A stretch of DNA of 64,000 nucleotides from Sulfurimonas sp. HSL3-2. Its GTDB lineage: Bacteria > Campylobacterota > Campylobacteria > Campylobacterales > Sulfurimonadaceae. This document shows, in pieces, positions 47,641 through 55,210 of the stretch. The DNA is taken from assembly GCF_039645965.1 (NCBI RefSeq), contig NZ_CP147917.1, forward strand, positions 744,001 through 808,000, written 5' to 3'. The number at the start of each line of letters is the position of its first letter. Position 1 is the first letter of the stretch. The translations under genes were made by a program, and so were the position numbers. Under the pieces are notes generated by a model. That model searched no databases. It was not told the origin of the DNA and saw only the letters and a list, made by a program, of their open reading frames with translations.

Positions 47641-48399
47641 ATGTCTATAAAACTTTCTAAAAAGATAATGAGTAAACTCGGCAAGACGAATGCCGAGTTT
47701 AACCTTGTAGAAGAGGGCGATAAGATCCTAGTCGGTCTTAGCGGAGGAAAGGACTCTTTAACACTTGTGCATGCGTTAAAAGAGCAGCAGCGCCGTGCGC
47801 CTTTTAAATTTGAATTTTTAGCCGTAACGGTTTCTTACGGGATGAATGAGAACTTTGACAAGCTCAAAGCTCACTGTGCCGAACATGAGATCCCTTACGA
47901 GATATACGACACGAACATCTATGATCTTGCTGAAGACAAGATACGAAAGAACTCCTCTTTTTGCAGCTTTTTCTCCCGTATGAGAAGAGGATCGCTTTAT
48001 AGTGCAGCAGAGAAGTACGGATGTAATAAAGTGGCTCTTGGACACCATCTCGATGATGCTGCAGAGAGCTTCTTTATGAACTTTATCTATAACGGTCAGA
48101 TGCGCTCTTTAGCACCGAAATACAGAGCAGACAACGGTCTTATAGTTATACGTCCGCTGATCCAGCTTCGTGAACGTCAGCTTGCAGCTGCTGCATTAGA
48201 AAACGGTATGCCGACAATCGGTGACGAGGCATGTCCCTCTATGCGTTTTGATATAAAGATGCCTCATGCAAGAGCCGACATGAAAGAGATGCTTTTTGAG
48301 ATGGAACAGAAGTATCCGTCGTTGTTCGTATCTCTTAATGCAGCTTTTAAAAATATCTCTGAAGATAGTTTTTTTGACGTGGAGAAGTTTAAACTTTAA
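47641..48399 (+). CDS. ttcA: TtcA-like tRNA 2-thiolation PP-loop ATPase
   Basis: A 252-residue N-type PP-loop protein with SGGKDS at residues 34-39, HHLDDAAESFFMN and RPLIQLRE, typical of TtcA, which makes 2-thiocytidine at tRNA position 32. E. coli TtcA holds a [4Fe-4S] cluster with three Cys, two of them in CxxC. Here that place reads Cys108-Ser-Phe-Phe111, so the second Cys is lost; Cys198 (DEACPSM) could be the third. The enzyme may bind a cluster differently, or belong to a related subgroup. Six bases after mtnN. Confidence 0.82.
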   Translation: MSIKLSKKIMSKLGKTNAEFNLVEEGDKILVGLSGGKDSLTLVHALKEQQRRAPFKFEFLAVTVSYGMNENFDKLKAHCAEHEIPYEIYDTNIYDLAEDKIRKNSSFCSFFSRMRRGSLYSAAEKYGCNKVALGHHLDDAAESFFMNFIYNGQMRSLAPKYRADNGLIVIRPLIQLRERQLAAAALENGMPTIGDEACPSMRFDIKMPHARADMKEMLFEMEQKYPSLFVSLNAAFKNISEDSFFDVEKFKL

Positions 48400-48418
48400 A
48401 CTTTATGTAAAAGTATAA

Positions 48419-48874
48419 TCAGTCTGAAAGATTATACTTTGCGTAGATCTCTGTTTTTAAGTTGTCTAAGAACTCGACTATTCTTTCCTGGTATACTTTT
48501 ACCTCTTCGTTATGTGTTACTTCAAGCAGAGATGTAAGTATCTCTTTATCGATCTTTTTTGCATATCTTGGTATATCTTTTAACTCTTGTACAATCGATT
48601 CTATCAGTTTATCTGCATTTAATTCATTTGATTTTTTTACTTTTTGGACAAGCTCTTTTGTCGTCAGTACCAATAGTTCCGCTCTATCTGGATCCTCATA
48701 GATCTTGAGTGCCGCACTTCTTAGATTTATATAGTAATCCGCATACTCTTCATCATCCACAACGATAAGAAGAGCAAAAAGTTTTGCCCTGAAAAACAGG
48801 GAGTTATGGTGGTAGATAAAGATTTCTCTAAAAGCACTTAAAATATAATGTTTTAACTTAGAATACGATCTCAC
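48419..48874 (-). CDS. Hypothetical helical protein
   Basis: A 151-residue, fully helical, charged protein without signal peptide or membrane helix. It has no domain that I recognise. Repeating Leu/Ile pattern with acidic and Lys residues (KELVQKVKKSNELNADKLIESIVQELKDIPRYAKKIDKEIL) suggests helical bundles. It diverges from the seven-haem cytochrome gene, sharing a 164-base promoter region with paired AAGAATATTA repeats, and converges with the TtcA-like gene. Function unknown. Confidence 0.6.
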   Translation of the reverse strand: MRSYSKLKHYILSAFREIFIYHHNSLFFRAKLFALLIVVDDEEYADYYINLRSAALKIYEDPDRAELLVLTTKELVQKVKKSNELNADKLIESIVQELKDIPRYAKKIDKEILTSLLEVTHNEEVKVYQERIVEFLDNLKTEIYAKYNLSD

Positions 48875-48890
48875 ATAAAATCCTTTTAAA

Positions 48891-48921
48891 AAGAATATTA
48901 TATCAAATTATAAGAATATTA
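48891..48921. promoter_or_regulatory. Paired direct repeats AAGAATATTA in divergent promoter
   Basis: AAGAATATTA at 48891-48900 and 48912-48921, 21 bases start to start (two helical turns, same DNA face). Between them and the cytochrome gene is a TATAAT box (48942-48947). A likely regulator-binding site for the cytochrome gene, the hypothetical gene, or both. Confidence 0.45.
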
Positions 48922-49038
48922 CATTTTTATCACATGCGATATATAATAATTTTAAATAAAACAACTATCAAGTAAAATTAAGATTTCTTATGTAACACTA
49001 CTGTGTTTACTATTATAAATAAAAAGGGGAAAACAAAA

Positions 49039-51408
49039 ATGGTAAGAAAAGCGTTAAAACTTTCTGCTGCTGTCGCACTGCTTTTTGGTGCTGCTGTATC
49101 GTTAAGTGCATATGATAAAAATCCACCATTTAAGTTATCAAAACTGCAACCGGTTATGTATGAAAGTGATGGAACTACAATAAAAGCTTATAATCCCGCA
49201 ACGGATTATAGAATATTTGTAAACTATGAACTTGGAATGCACTGTGTTGGTTTTGAGATGAGTTATTGTTGTGTCATACCTCCATACAACTCTATCCAGT
49301 CACAAGCGATCAAAACAGGTAAAGAGGGGGCTCTTCCTGCACTGATCACTCCAAATGACAATAAAAAACTTTACTATTACACGAAGGATAATTCATATTC
49401 TGAAGGTAATAAGATGAAGTACTGGAGCGTTATGAAAGATGTTGACGGTGACGGACGTATGGACGGTGCCGGAGACAACGTTGCCAACTATGTTTGGAAA
49501 CACCTGTTTATTTATAAAGATCTAGAGGGTACTAAACCTGCGGGTGCGACGAAAAAAGACCGTCTTTATGTAGGTAAAGATATCAAAGTAAAAGTCGATG
49601 CCGGTCCGACAGGAAAAAGTATTGCAGGCGGTTATCTGGAGTATGCGGGTAAAGACGGCGGTAACATCGTATTTACAGATACTTTAGTTCCCGGGGTTAC
49701 TGATATTGCGTTAAAACTTACTGCTTCACATCTTTGGGATGCACTTGGACTTCCTTTGACTGCGTTTAACGACAGTACAAGACGCGGAAGTATCCGTTCT
49801 GTGACTGAAAGAGATTTTCAACCGTTTCAAAAATCAACGGTACAGCTACATGATCAAAACGGCAGACCTATTATCGATCATGGTCAGATAGCTGAGTATT
49901 TCGGTACGAATCCGGTTGATATCCCTAACTGTTATGCGTGTCACTCTCGTGAGGGTAAAGCAGCTAAGATGGCAAGAGAAGAGGGGCTGAAATCTTCAGA
50001 TGAAGAGTACAACTACTGGAAAACATATCCGGATGAGAGTGAGTATATGGCTAGACTTTCAGAAGCGTCTATCAACATCTTGAGTCTGCATGATAAACAT
50101 CACGGGACTACGTTCTTGAGCCACTATGATTCTACTGCATCATCGAACCGTTTAGGTCAGACAGGTGAGATCAACTGTGCAGACTGTCACGGAGATAACG
50201 TTTCAGGAAACCTTCAAGAGCCTCGTCCGGGAGCAACAGGATATAAAACTGTAAAAGCGAAGACTTTAACAGAAGCGATCCACGGTTTCCACTTAGGTAT
50301 GGTTCCTATGCCTGACGGTGCTGACAGAAGTCAAGCGTGTCAATCTTGTCACCCAACACACTTCCAAGATCCGTCTATGAATGATGATACGAACCCGCTT
50401 CGTGTTTCAGACCGTTATGGTGAAGGTCGTTTTAATGACAAAGATATCCGTACAAGCGGCGGTGGATGTTACGTTCGTCGTGATGCACACTCTAACCCAA
50501 ATGCAAAACCTCCGTTCTTCCTGAACTCTGTAGGTAAATATCTTTTAGCTAACGTGAGTACAAAAGATGAGAAGGGTAAAGACACTAAAGAGTTAAGAGG
50601 ACTTTACTGTACGAACTGTCATACGAAGATCGCTCAAGATCTTTATAAACATGATGATCTCAAAGATGCAGCTACTCAAGAGGGTAAAACACTGCGTAAT
50701 AAAGATCTTAAAACGATCGTAAAAGAGCTTACAAAAGGCGATATGAAACAGTTCAATGCATTGATCGATCCGAAAACGACAGGTAAAAACGAAGTTCAGG
50801 CTTATTATACTGAGCATGAATCGGCTACACTTGTTAAAAATGTCGGTAAAGACGGTAAACTTGATCTGAAACCTTGGAATCATCCAACTGGCGGAAATGT
50901 TCCATATGCAGCAGCTTCTGGCGGTAATGACTGGTGGTTAAGTGCGGCTGAGCCTCACTGTGCGGATTGTCACGCGGCACCGTTTGTCGAGAGTATGGGT
51001 GGAGACTACTTCCCGATCGATCAAAACAACAAACATTCACTATACCGTTACTCAAAAGGTCACGGCGATATAGCATGTCAGTCTTGTCACGAATCGACTC
51101 ACGGTCTGTACTCTACTCGCTATGACGGTAAAAACAGAACTGTCGATATCACAACACATGAACAAGCACTTCAATACAGCCCTGACGGTGAGTATACAGG
51201 TCCTGTAACATGTGCGGCATGTCACACGGTAAATGATAAAGGTGTACCTGTTCAACTTAAAGGTACGGCATACGAGAACGATTACTGGGCTTCAGTTACT
51301 TTAGCGCACTTCATGAGATCTGGCGATCAAAAAATGGGTGTTAAAGAGCTAGTTCAAAAATTCCCGTATAAAAAATCAGCTCATATAGTTGAAACTACTT
51401 GGAAGTAA
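49039..51408 (+). CDS. Seven-haem c-type cytochrome with LGMHC domain
   Basis: Exported protein of 789 residues. The signal peptide is MVRKALKLSAAVALLFGAAVSLSA. Seven CxxCH haem sites lie at residues 298, 380, 434, 524, 641, 680 and 725; the first 297 residues have no haem site but hold a conserved-looking segment YELGMHCVGFEMSYCCVIPPYN (about 63-84) with three Cys. This leading domain is known to me from other uncharacterised multihaem proteins. ATG 49039 is chosen since AAGGGGA lies 8-14 bases before it. Likely a periplasmic electron carrier or reductase; the substrate cannot be told. No quinol dehydrogenase or partner gene is adjacent. Confidence 0.88.
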   Translation: MVRKALKLSAAVALLFGAAVSLSAYDKNPPFKLSKLQPVMYESDGTTIKAYNPATDYRIFVNYELGMHCVGFEMSYCCVIPPYNSIQSQAIKTGKEGALPALITPNDNKKLYYYTKDNSYSEGNKMKYWSVMKDVDGDGRMDGAGDNVANYVWKHLFIYKDLEGTKPAGATKKDRLYVGKDIKVKVDAGPTGKSIAGGYLEYAGKDGGNIVFTDTLVPGVTDIALKLTASHLWDALGLPLTAFNDSTRRGSIRSVTERDFQPFQKSTVQLHDQNGRPIIDHGQIAEYFGTNPVDIPNCYACHSREGKAAKMAREEGLKSSDEEYNYWKTYPDESEYMARLSEASINILSLHDKHHGTTFLSHYDSTASSNRLGQTGEINCADCHGDNVSGNLQEPRPGATGYKTVKAKTLTEAIHGFHLGMVPMPDGADRSQACQSCHPTHFQDPSMNDDTNPLRVSDRYGEGRFNDKDIRTSGGGCYVRRDAHSNPNAKPPFFLNSVGKYLLANVSTKDEKGKDTKELRGLYCTNCHTKIAQDLYKHDDLKDAATQEGKTLRNKDLKTIVKELTKGDMKQFNALIDPKTTGKNEVQAYYTEHESATLVKNVGKDGKLDLKPWNHPTGGNVPYAAASGGNDWWLSAAEPHCADCHAAPFVESMGGDYFPIDQNNKHSLYRYSKGHGDIACQSCHESTHGLYSTRYDGKNRTVDITTHEQALQYSPDGEYTGPVTCAACHTVNDKGVPVQLKGTAYENDYWASVTLAHFMRSGDQKMGVKELVQKFPYKKSAHIVETTWK

Positions 51409-51438
51409 TATTCCAAACTCCAAAGCAAAATTTTCACT

Positions 51439-51467
51439 CAGCAACGCGGATTCTCCTCCGCCTGCTG
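51439..51467. terminator. Strong hairpin after the cytochrome gene
   Basis: CAGCA/TGCTG and GCGGA/TCCGC arms form an interrupted 10-bp stem over a TTCTCC loop, 30 bases after the cytochrome stop. It lacks a clean T run, so it may be a weak terminator or an mRNA end-stabiliser. Confidence 0.5.
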
Positions 51468-51510
51468 AATAAATAACCTTCTTTTAACAACCTCTTAAAA
51501 CAGAGTTTGA

Positions 51511-51523
51511 TATAATCACGCAA
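51511..51523 (+). promoter_or_regulatory. Promoter element TATAATCACGCAA of yebC
   Basis: Same 13 bases as before atpF' and atpB; 24 bases before the yebC ATG. Confidence 0.72.
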
Positions 51524-51547
51524 AATATTTTATATAGGAATATAATT

Positions 51548-52258
51548 ATGGGTAGAGCTTTTGAATATAGAAAAGCAGCTAAAATGAAACGTTGGGGAAA
51601 TATGTCTAAAGTATTTCCAAAACTTGGAAAAATTATTACTATGGCGGCAAAAGAGGGTGGTACTGATCCTGATATGAATCCGAGACTTCGTACAGCTATT
51701 TTAAATGCTAAAGCTGAAAACATGCCTAAAGACAACATCGAAGCGGCGATTAAAAGAGCTACGGCAAAAGATACGGCTGCGATGCTTGAGGTGAACTTTG
51801 AAGCAAAAGCACCTCACGGTGTACTACTTTTCATAGAGTGTGCGACTGATAACAACACACGTACTGTCGCAAACGTAAAATCGACTGTAAATAAAAACGG
51901 CGGGGAAGTTCTGACAAACGGCTCATTAGAGTTTATGTTCTCTCGTAAAGCGATCTTTGAGTTCGATAAGACTGATGATATGGATATTGAAGAGCTTGAG
52001 CTTGAGCTGATAGACGCAGGTCTTGAAGAGATCGAAGAGGAAGAGGGTGTTGTTTTAGTTACTGCTGATTACAAAGATTTCGGAAACCTTCAAAATGCTT
52101 TTGAAAAGCTTGGTATAGAGCTGAAAAAAGCGGAACTGCAACGTATTGCAAATACTCCTATAGAACTGACAGATGAGCAGTTAGAAGTCGTCAACAAGAT
52201 GATCGACAGACTAGAAGACGATGAAGATATCCAGCATATCTTTACAAATATCGCATAA
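51548..52258 (+). CDS. yebC: YebC/PmpR family protein
   Basis: A 236-residue YebC family protein with the standard three domains. It begins MGRAFEYRKAAKMKRWGNMSKVFPKLGKIITMAAKEGG and contains NPRLRTAILNAKAENMPKDNIEAAIKRA. The family was described as transcriptional regulators; recent work links members to rescue of ribosomes at polyproline stretches. Own promoter upstream. A perfect hairpin built from a TTACATGTAA copy starts 5 bases after the stop. Confidence 0.95.
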   Translation: MGRAFEYRKAAKMKRWGNMSKVFPKLGKIITMAAKEGGTDPDMNPRLRTAILNAKAENMPKDNIEAAIKRATAKDTAAMLEVNFEAKAPHGVLLFIECATDNNTRTVANVKSTVNKNGGEVLTNGSLEFMFSRKAIFEFDKTDDMDIEELELELIDAGLEEIEEEEGVVLVTADYKDFGNLQNAFEKLGIELKKAELQRIANTPIELTDEQLEVVNKMIDRLEDDEDIQHIFTNIA

Positions 52259-52263
52259 AGAAC

Positions 52264-52288
52264 ACATGTAAGAGTCCCTCTTACATGT
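52264..52288. repeat. 11-bp stem-loop built on a TTACATGTAA copy
   Basis: ACATGTAAGAG (52264-52274), loop TCC, CTCTTACATGT (52278-52288): perfect pairing. It starts 5 bases after the yebC stop and includes the exact TTACATGTAA copy at 52281-52290 plus an inverted partial copy. It has no T run, so it is not a typical terminator. Confidence 0.7.
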
Positions 52289-52290
52289 AA
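52281..52290. repeat. TTACATGTAA copy, intergenic after yebC
   Basis: Exact copy forming the right arm of the 11-bp stem-loop, 11 bases before the IMPACT gene. Confidence 0.9.
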
Positions 52291-52300
52291 GCATATATTG

Positions 52301-52873
52301 ATGCATACAATCCAAAAAGAATCCACTGCAACCTACGAAGAGAAACAATCAAAATTTATAGCGCATCTCGTGCCCTACAGCGAGTACAAATCTACATTAG
52401 AAACACTTAAGCAGGAACATCCAAAAGCAAGACATTTTGTGACCTCATACCGATATATCAACGAGTTTGACCAGATCGTGGAGAACTCAAGCGATGACGG
52501 TGAGCCAAAAGGCACGTCAGGCAAGCCGACACTTTCAGTCCTGCAGGGAAAAGAACTGGTAAATACGGGTGTGATCGTCGTACGCTATTTCGGCGGCACG
52601 AAACTGGGCACGGGAGGACTTGTCCGTGCATACAGTGATGCTGTCAATATGGCGGTAAATGCCGCAGAACTCATCGAATACAAAAAAGAGGAAACGGCTC
52701 TTATCACATTCGCATATACGGATATAGGAAGAGTAGAGTACGAGTGTCAGCAGTGCGAAGTGGATATAGTCGAGAAGAGTTTTGAGACGGATGTAGTGTT
52801 TAAGATCAAAGCCGAAAGATCGGCTTTGGAGTGCTTGTTCGCGAAGTTAGATAGAGTTGTTACTCAGTCTTAG
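52301..52873 (+). CDS. IMPACT family protein (YigZ-like)
   Basis: A 190-residue YigZ/IMPACT protein. The N-terminal domain shows EEKQSKFIAHLVPYSEYK, KARHFVTSYRY, SSDDGEPKGTSGKPTLSVLQGKEL and VVRYFGGTKLGTGGLVRAYSDAV, the last being the family signature; a short C-terminal DUF1949-like segment follows. Role in bacteria is unclear. ATG 52301 is preferred over a TTG three bases earlier. Its last 27 bases overlap, tail to tail, the EI24 gene on the other strand. Confidence 0.92.
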   Translation: MHTIQKESTATYEEKQSKFIAHLVPYSEYKSTLETLKQEHPKARHFVTSYRYINEFDQIVENSSDDGEPKGTSGKPTLSVLQGKELVNTGVIVVRYFGGTKLGTGGLVRAYSDAVNMAVNAAELIEYKKEETALITFAYTDIGRVEYECQQCEVDIVEKSFETDVVFKIKAERSALECLFAKLDRVVTQS

Positions 52874-53644
52874 CTCTCTTGTCTCTCTAAAATATGCATG
52901 ACCTATAAAGATCACATAAAAGATACCGCCAAAAAGAATCGCAAACGGGATAAGTGAGACAAGATACAGGACAAATGTCTTGATACGTATGTCGTTGCCT
53001 GCAAAGAACATGATCTTTTTATACTCTTCGTTCGTATTTATGTTTGAGGTCACGTCATAAGTAAGCATCTTATGAAAGAAGTAGTACATCGGGATATTGA
53101 ACATGATGACGTTTAGTATCGGTACGAAATAAAACGGTATGAAGACTATCAGCATAAGAAGCATAGCTAACAGCCATTTTAAGACCTTTAGCATCGAGAT
53201 GACAATGTTGTCATGTCCTCTCATCTCGACATCGGCATAATGCCTCCTTTGAAGTTCCTTTAACACAAAAGGGGTCAAAAAGGCTATCACGATGACGGCG
53301 ATAAATATGGAGACGACAAGAGCCAGCATACTTCCTATGGTATAAAATAGAAATGTCACGATCCATGCCGTGATGGCATGTCCCATTAAAAACTCTACGA
53401 CGGAAGAACCTTGAAAGTCTGCCACATAAGAGTCGGTATTTTCCACACCGTCGATGACATTTGACTGTGTCTGCTCTACATGCAGAGTCGCATTATGCAG
53501 CTGTTGTATGGTTGATCCTGCAAAATAGAAAAACAGAGCATAGATGAGGACCATCGTAGCGATAAAAGGAGCTACGGAATATTTCATCATCTTTAGAGTG
53601 AAGAAGTCTTTTACGCTTGCTATAAATATTTCATTCTCTTTCAT
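52847..53644 (-). CDS. EI24 domain membrane protein (CysZ-like)
   Basis: A 265-residue inner-membrane protein with about four to five helices, similar to the EI24/CysZ family (VKDFFTLKMMKYSVAPFIATMVLIYALFFYFAG at the start; YADVEMRGHDNIVISMLKVLKWLLAMLLMLIVFIPFYFVPILNVIMFNIPMYYFFHKMLTYD in the middle). CysZ transports sulfate, but no sulfate-assimilation genes are near and Campylobacterota homologues are uncharacterised. The start at 53644 is favoured by a four-base stop-start overlap (ATGA) with the DUF3137 gene and a GGAG site; an earlier ATG at 53656 is possible. Confidence 0.82.
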   Translation of the reverse strand: MKENEIFIASVKDFFTLKMMKYSVAPFIATMVLIYALFFYFAGSTIQQLHNATLHVEQTQSNVIDGVENTDSYVADFQGSSVVEFLMGHAITAWIVTFLFYTIGSMLALVVSIFIAVIVIAFLTPFVLKELQRRHYADVEMRGHDNIVISMLKVLKWLLAMLLMLIVFIPFYFVPILNVIMFNIPMYYFFHKMLTYDVTSNINTNEEYKKIMFFAGNDIRIKTFVLYLVSLIPFAILFGGIFYVIFIGHAYFRETRELRLSNNSI

Positions 53645-54609
53645 CGCTTGCTCCATAATCTTTGATTTAGTTTTAACTCTTCTATGATCGCTATCGTGAG
53701 TTGCAGAGTCTTTACATACTCCATAGCGACTTTGTACTCTAAAAGCGATCTAAACACCGACGGCTCAAAGAGATCCTTATTGTACTCTATGGCCAGGTTC
53801 ATCTCACCGTTTATAAAAGAGAGATATACAGGCTGCCCTGTCTTTTTCTTCAGGTCCAAGATCCTTTTCATCATCGAGTGCGTCAAGATATATCTGGCTT
53901 CTATCTGATCGCTTCCGTAGACTACGAACTCTTTTTCAAATTCGGGATCATCCATCTTGACAAGCTGCTCTCTTGTAAAGTTGTTTGATTGCAGCCAGTT
54001 ACCTATAAGCGAACCGAATATCCCTTCTGCACTGTCTGGTAAAATTATAGTAGAATTGGAGAAATGTTTGTTAAATGAAGTGACTATAAAAAGACCTTTG
54101 AAGATCGTACTCCATGAAGTCCTGCCTTTTGAGTCCTTGTGCTTCTGCTCTGCATGGACATCTGAAAATCTTATATCAACAGAATCGATCGTTCCTGTTA
54201 CATAGTCATTACCGCTGTACCTGTCGACCTTGTTTGTAAAAAGCTTGGAGTTTCTAAAAACATGTTCCTCTATCATATATGTAGGGTTATATCTTAGATT
54301 ATTATCTATCTCATGTATAAGAGGCTCTATGACTTTTGTCTTAAACGATGAAGCGTAATCTTTTACCATCAGTTTATAGAGAAATCCACCTCCTGCAGCA
54401 AGAGCAAATACAAAGAATATAATGGTGTCCGGATTTATGGATTTTAACCCGTTTGTTAGAAAATAGAGTATTACGAGTGCAATGACGATAATGACAATAC
54501 CGATTTTAACGATCTTGTCTTTTAAAGCACGTCTCTCCTCTTCCAACTCTTGCAGAGTCGGGTAAAGAGTGTTGTAGTAAAAATCTGTAAGATGGCTGAT
54601 ACTTTTCAT
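53641..54609 (-). CDS. DUF3137 membrane protein
   Basis: A 322-residue protein with two helices near residues 33-75 and a large cytoplasmic domain of the DUF3137 type (GTIDSVDIRFSDVHAEQKHKDSKGRTSWSTIFKGLFIVTSFNKHFSNSTIILPDS). Function is unknown. Families of this kind are commonly next to LemA, as here, with 3 bases between them. Coupled to the EI24 gene by ATGA, so the three form one unit. Confidence 0.85.
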   Translation of the reverse strand: MKSISHLTDFYYNTLYPTLQELEEERRALKDKIVKIGIVIIVIALVILYFLTNGLKSINPDTIIFFVFALAAGGGFLYKLMVKDYASSFKTKVIEPLIHEIDNNLRYNPTYMIEEHVFRNSKLFTNKVDRYSGNDYVTGTIDSVDIRFSDVHAEQKHKDSKGRTSWSTIFKGLFIVTSFNKHFSNSTIILPDSAEGIFGSLIGNWLQSNNFTREQLVKMDDPEFEKEFVVYGSDQIEARYILTHSMMKRILDLKKKTGQPVYLSFINGEMNLAIEYNKDLFEPSVFRSLLEYKVAMEYVKTLQLTIAIIEELKLNQRLWSKR

Positions 54610-54612
54610 ATA

Positions 54613-55170
54613 TTATGATTTAAACATCTCTCTTACATTTACATTTTGGCGCTCATCTTCGCTGATGACAAAGACATCTTTTTTAGTAAGACTCATAAAC
54701 GAAGCCACAAAGTTTGTAGGGAACATCTCGATAGCATTGTTGTAGTCGGTGACTGCCTGGTTGTATGCACGACGAGCTGCAGATATCTGTGACTCTATCT
54801 CCGTGAGGTTATGTTGAAGGTTCATAACGTTCTCATTTGCTTTAAGATCGGGATAGTTCTCAACTGCGACCATGATCGAACCGAGTGCCGAAGTGATCTT
54901 AGAATCAAGGTCTATCTTCTCTTTGTCGCTAAGATTTGGTTTGTTTGCCTCTGCACGAAGCGCTGTCACCTTTTCAAGTATCGATTTTTCATGTTCCATA
55001 TATCTTGAAACAGATGCGACGAGATTAGGTATAAGGTCATAACGCTTTTTAAGTACGGCGTCCACACCCCCGAATATATTCTCAACTTGATTTTTCTTTG
55101 CTATAAGAGAGTTGTACATAAGTACGATAATAAGAGCTATAACACCGAGGACTATAATCACTGTCATCAT
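54613..55170 (-). CDS. lemA: LemA family protein
   Basis: A 185-residue LemA protein with an N-terminal helix (MMTVIIVLGVIALIIVLMYNSL) followed by the conserved helical domain: QVENIFGGVDAVLKKRYDLIPNLVASVSRYMEHEKSILEKVTALRAEA and NLTEIESQISAARRAYNQAVTDYNNAIEMFPTN. The family forms long helical bundles at the membrane; function is not settled. First gene of the LemA-DUF3137-EI24 unit, behind an AAGGAA ribosome site. Confidence 0.93.
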   Translation of the reverse strand: MMTVIIVLGVIALIIVLMYNSLIAKKNQVENIFGGVDAVLKKRYDLIPNLVASVSRYMEHEKSILEKVTALRAEANKPNLSDKEKIDLDSKITSALGSIMVAVENYPDLKANENVMNLQHNLTEIESQISAARRAYNQAVTDYNNAIEMFPTNFVASFMSLTKKDVFVISEDERQNVNVREMFKS

Positions 55171-55210
55171 TTTGTTCCTTTGTTTTTATGTATTTTATTC
55201 TAACATATAT

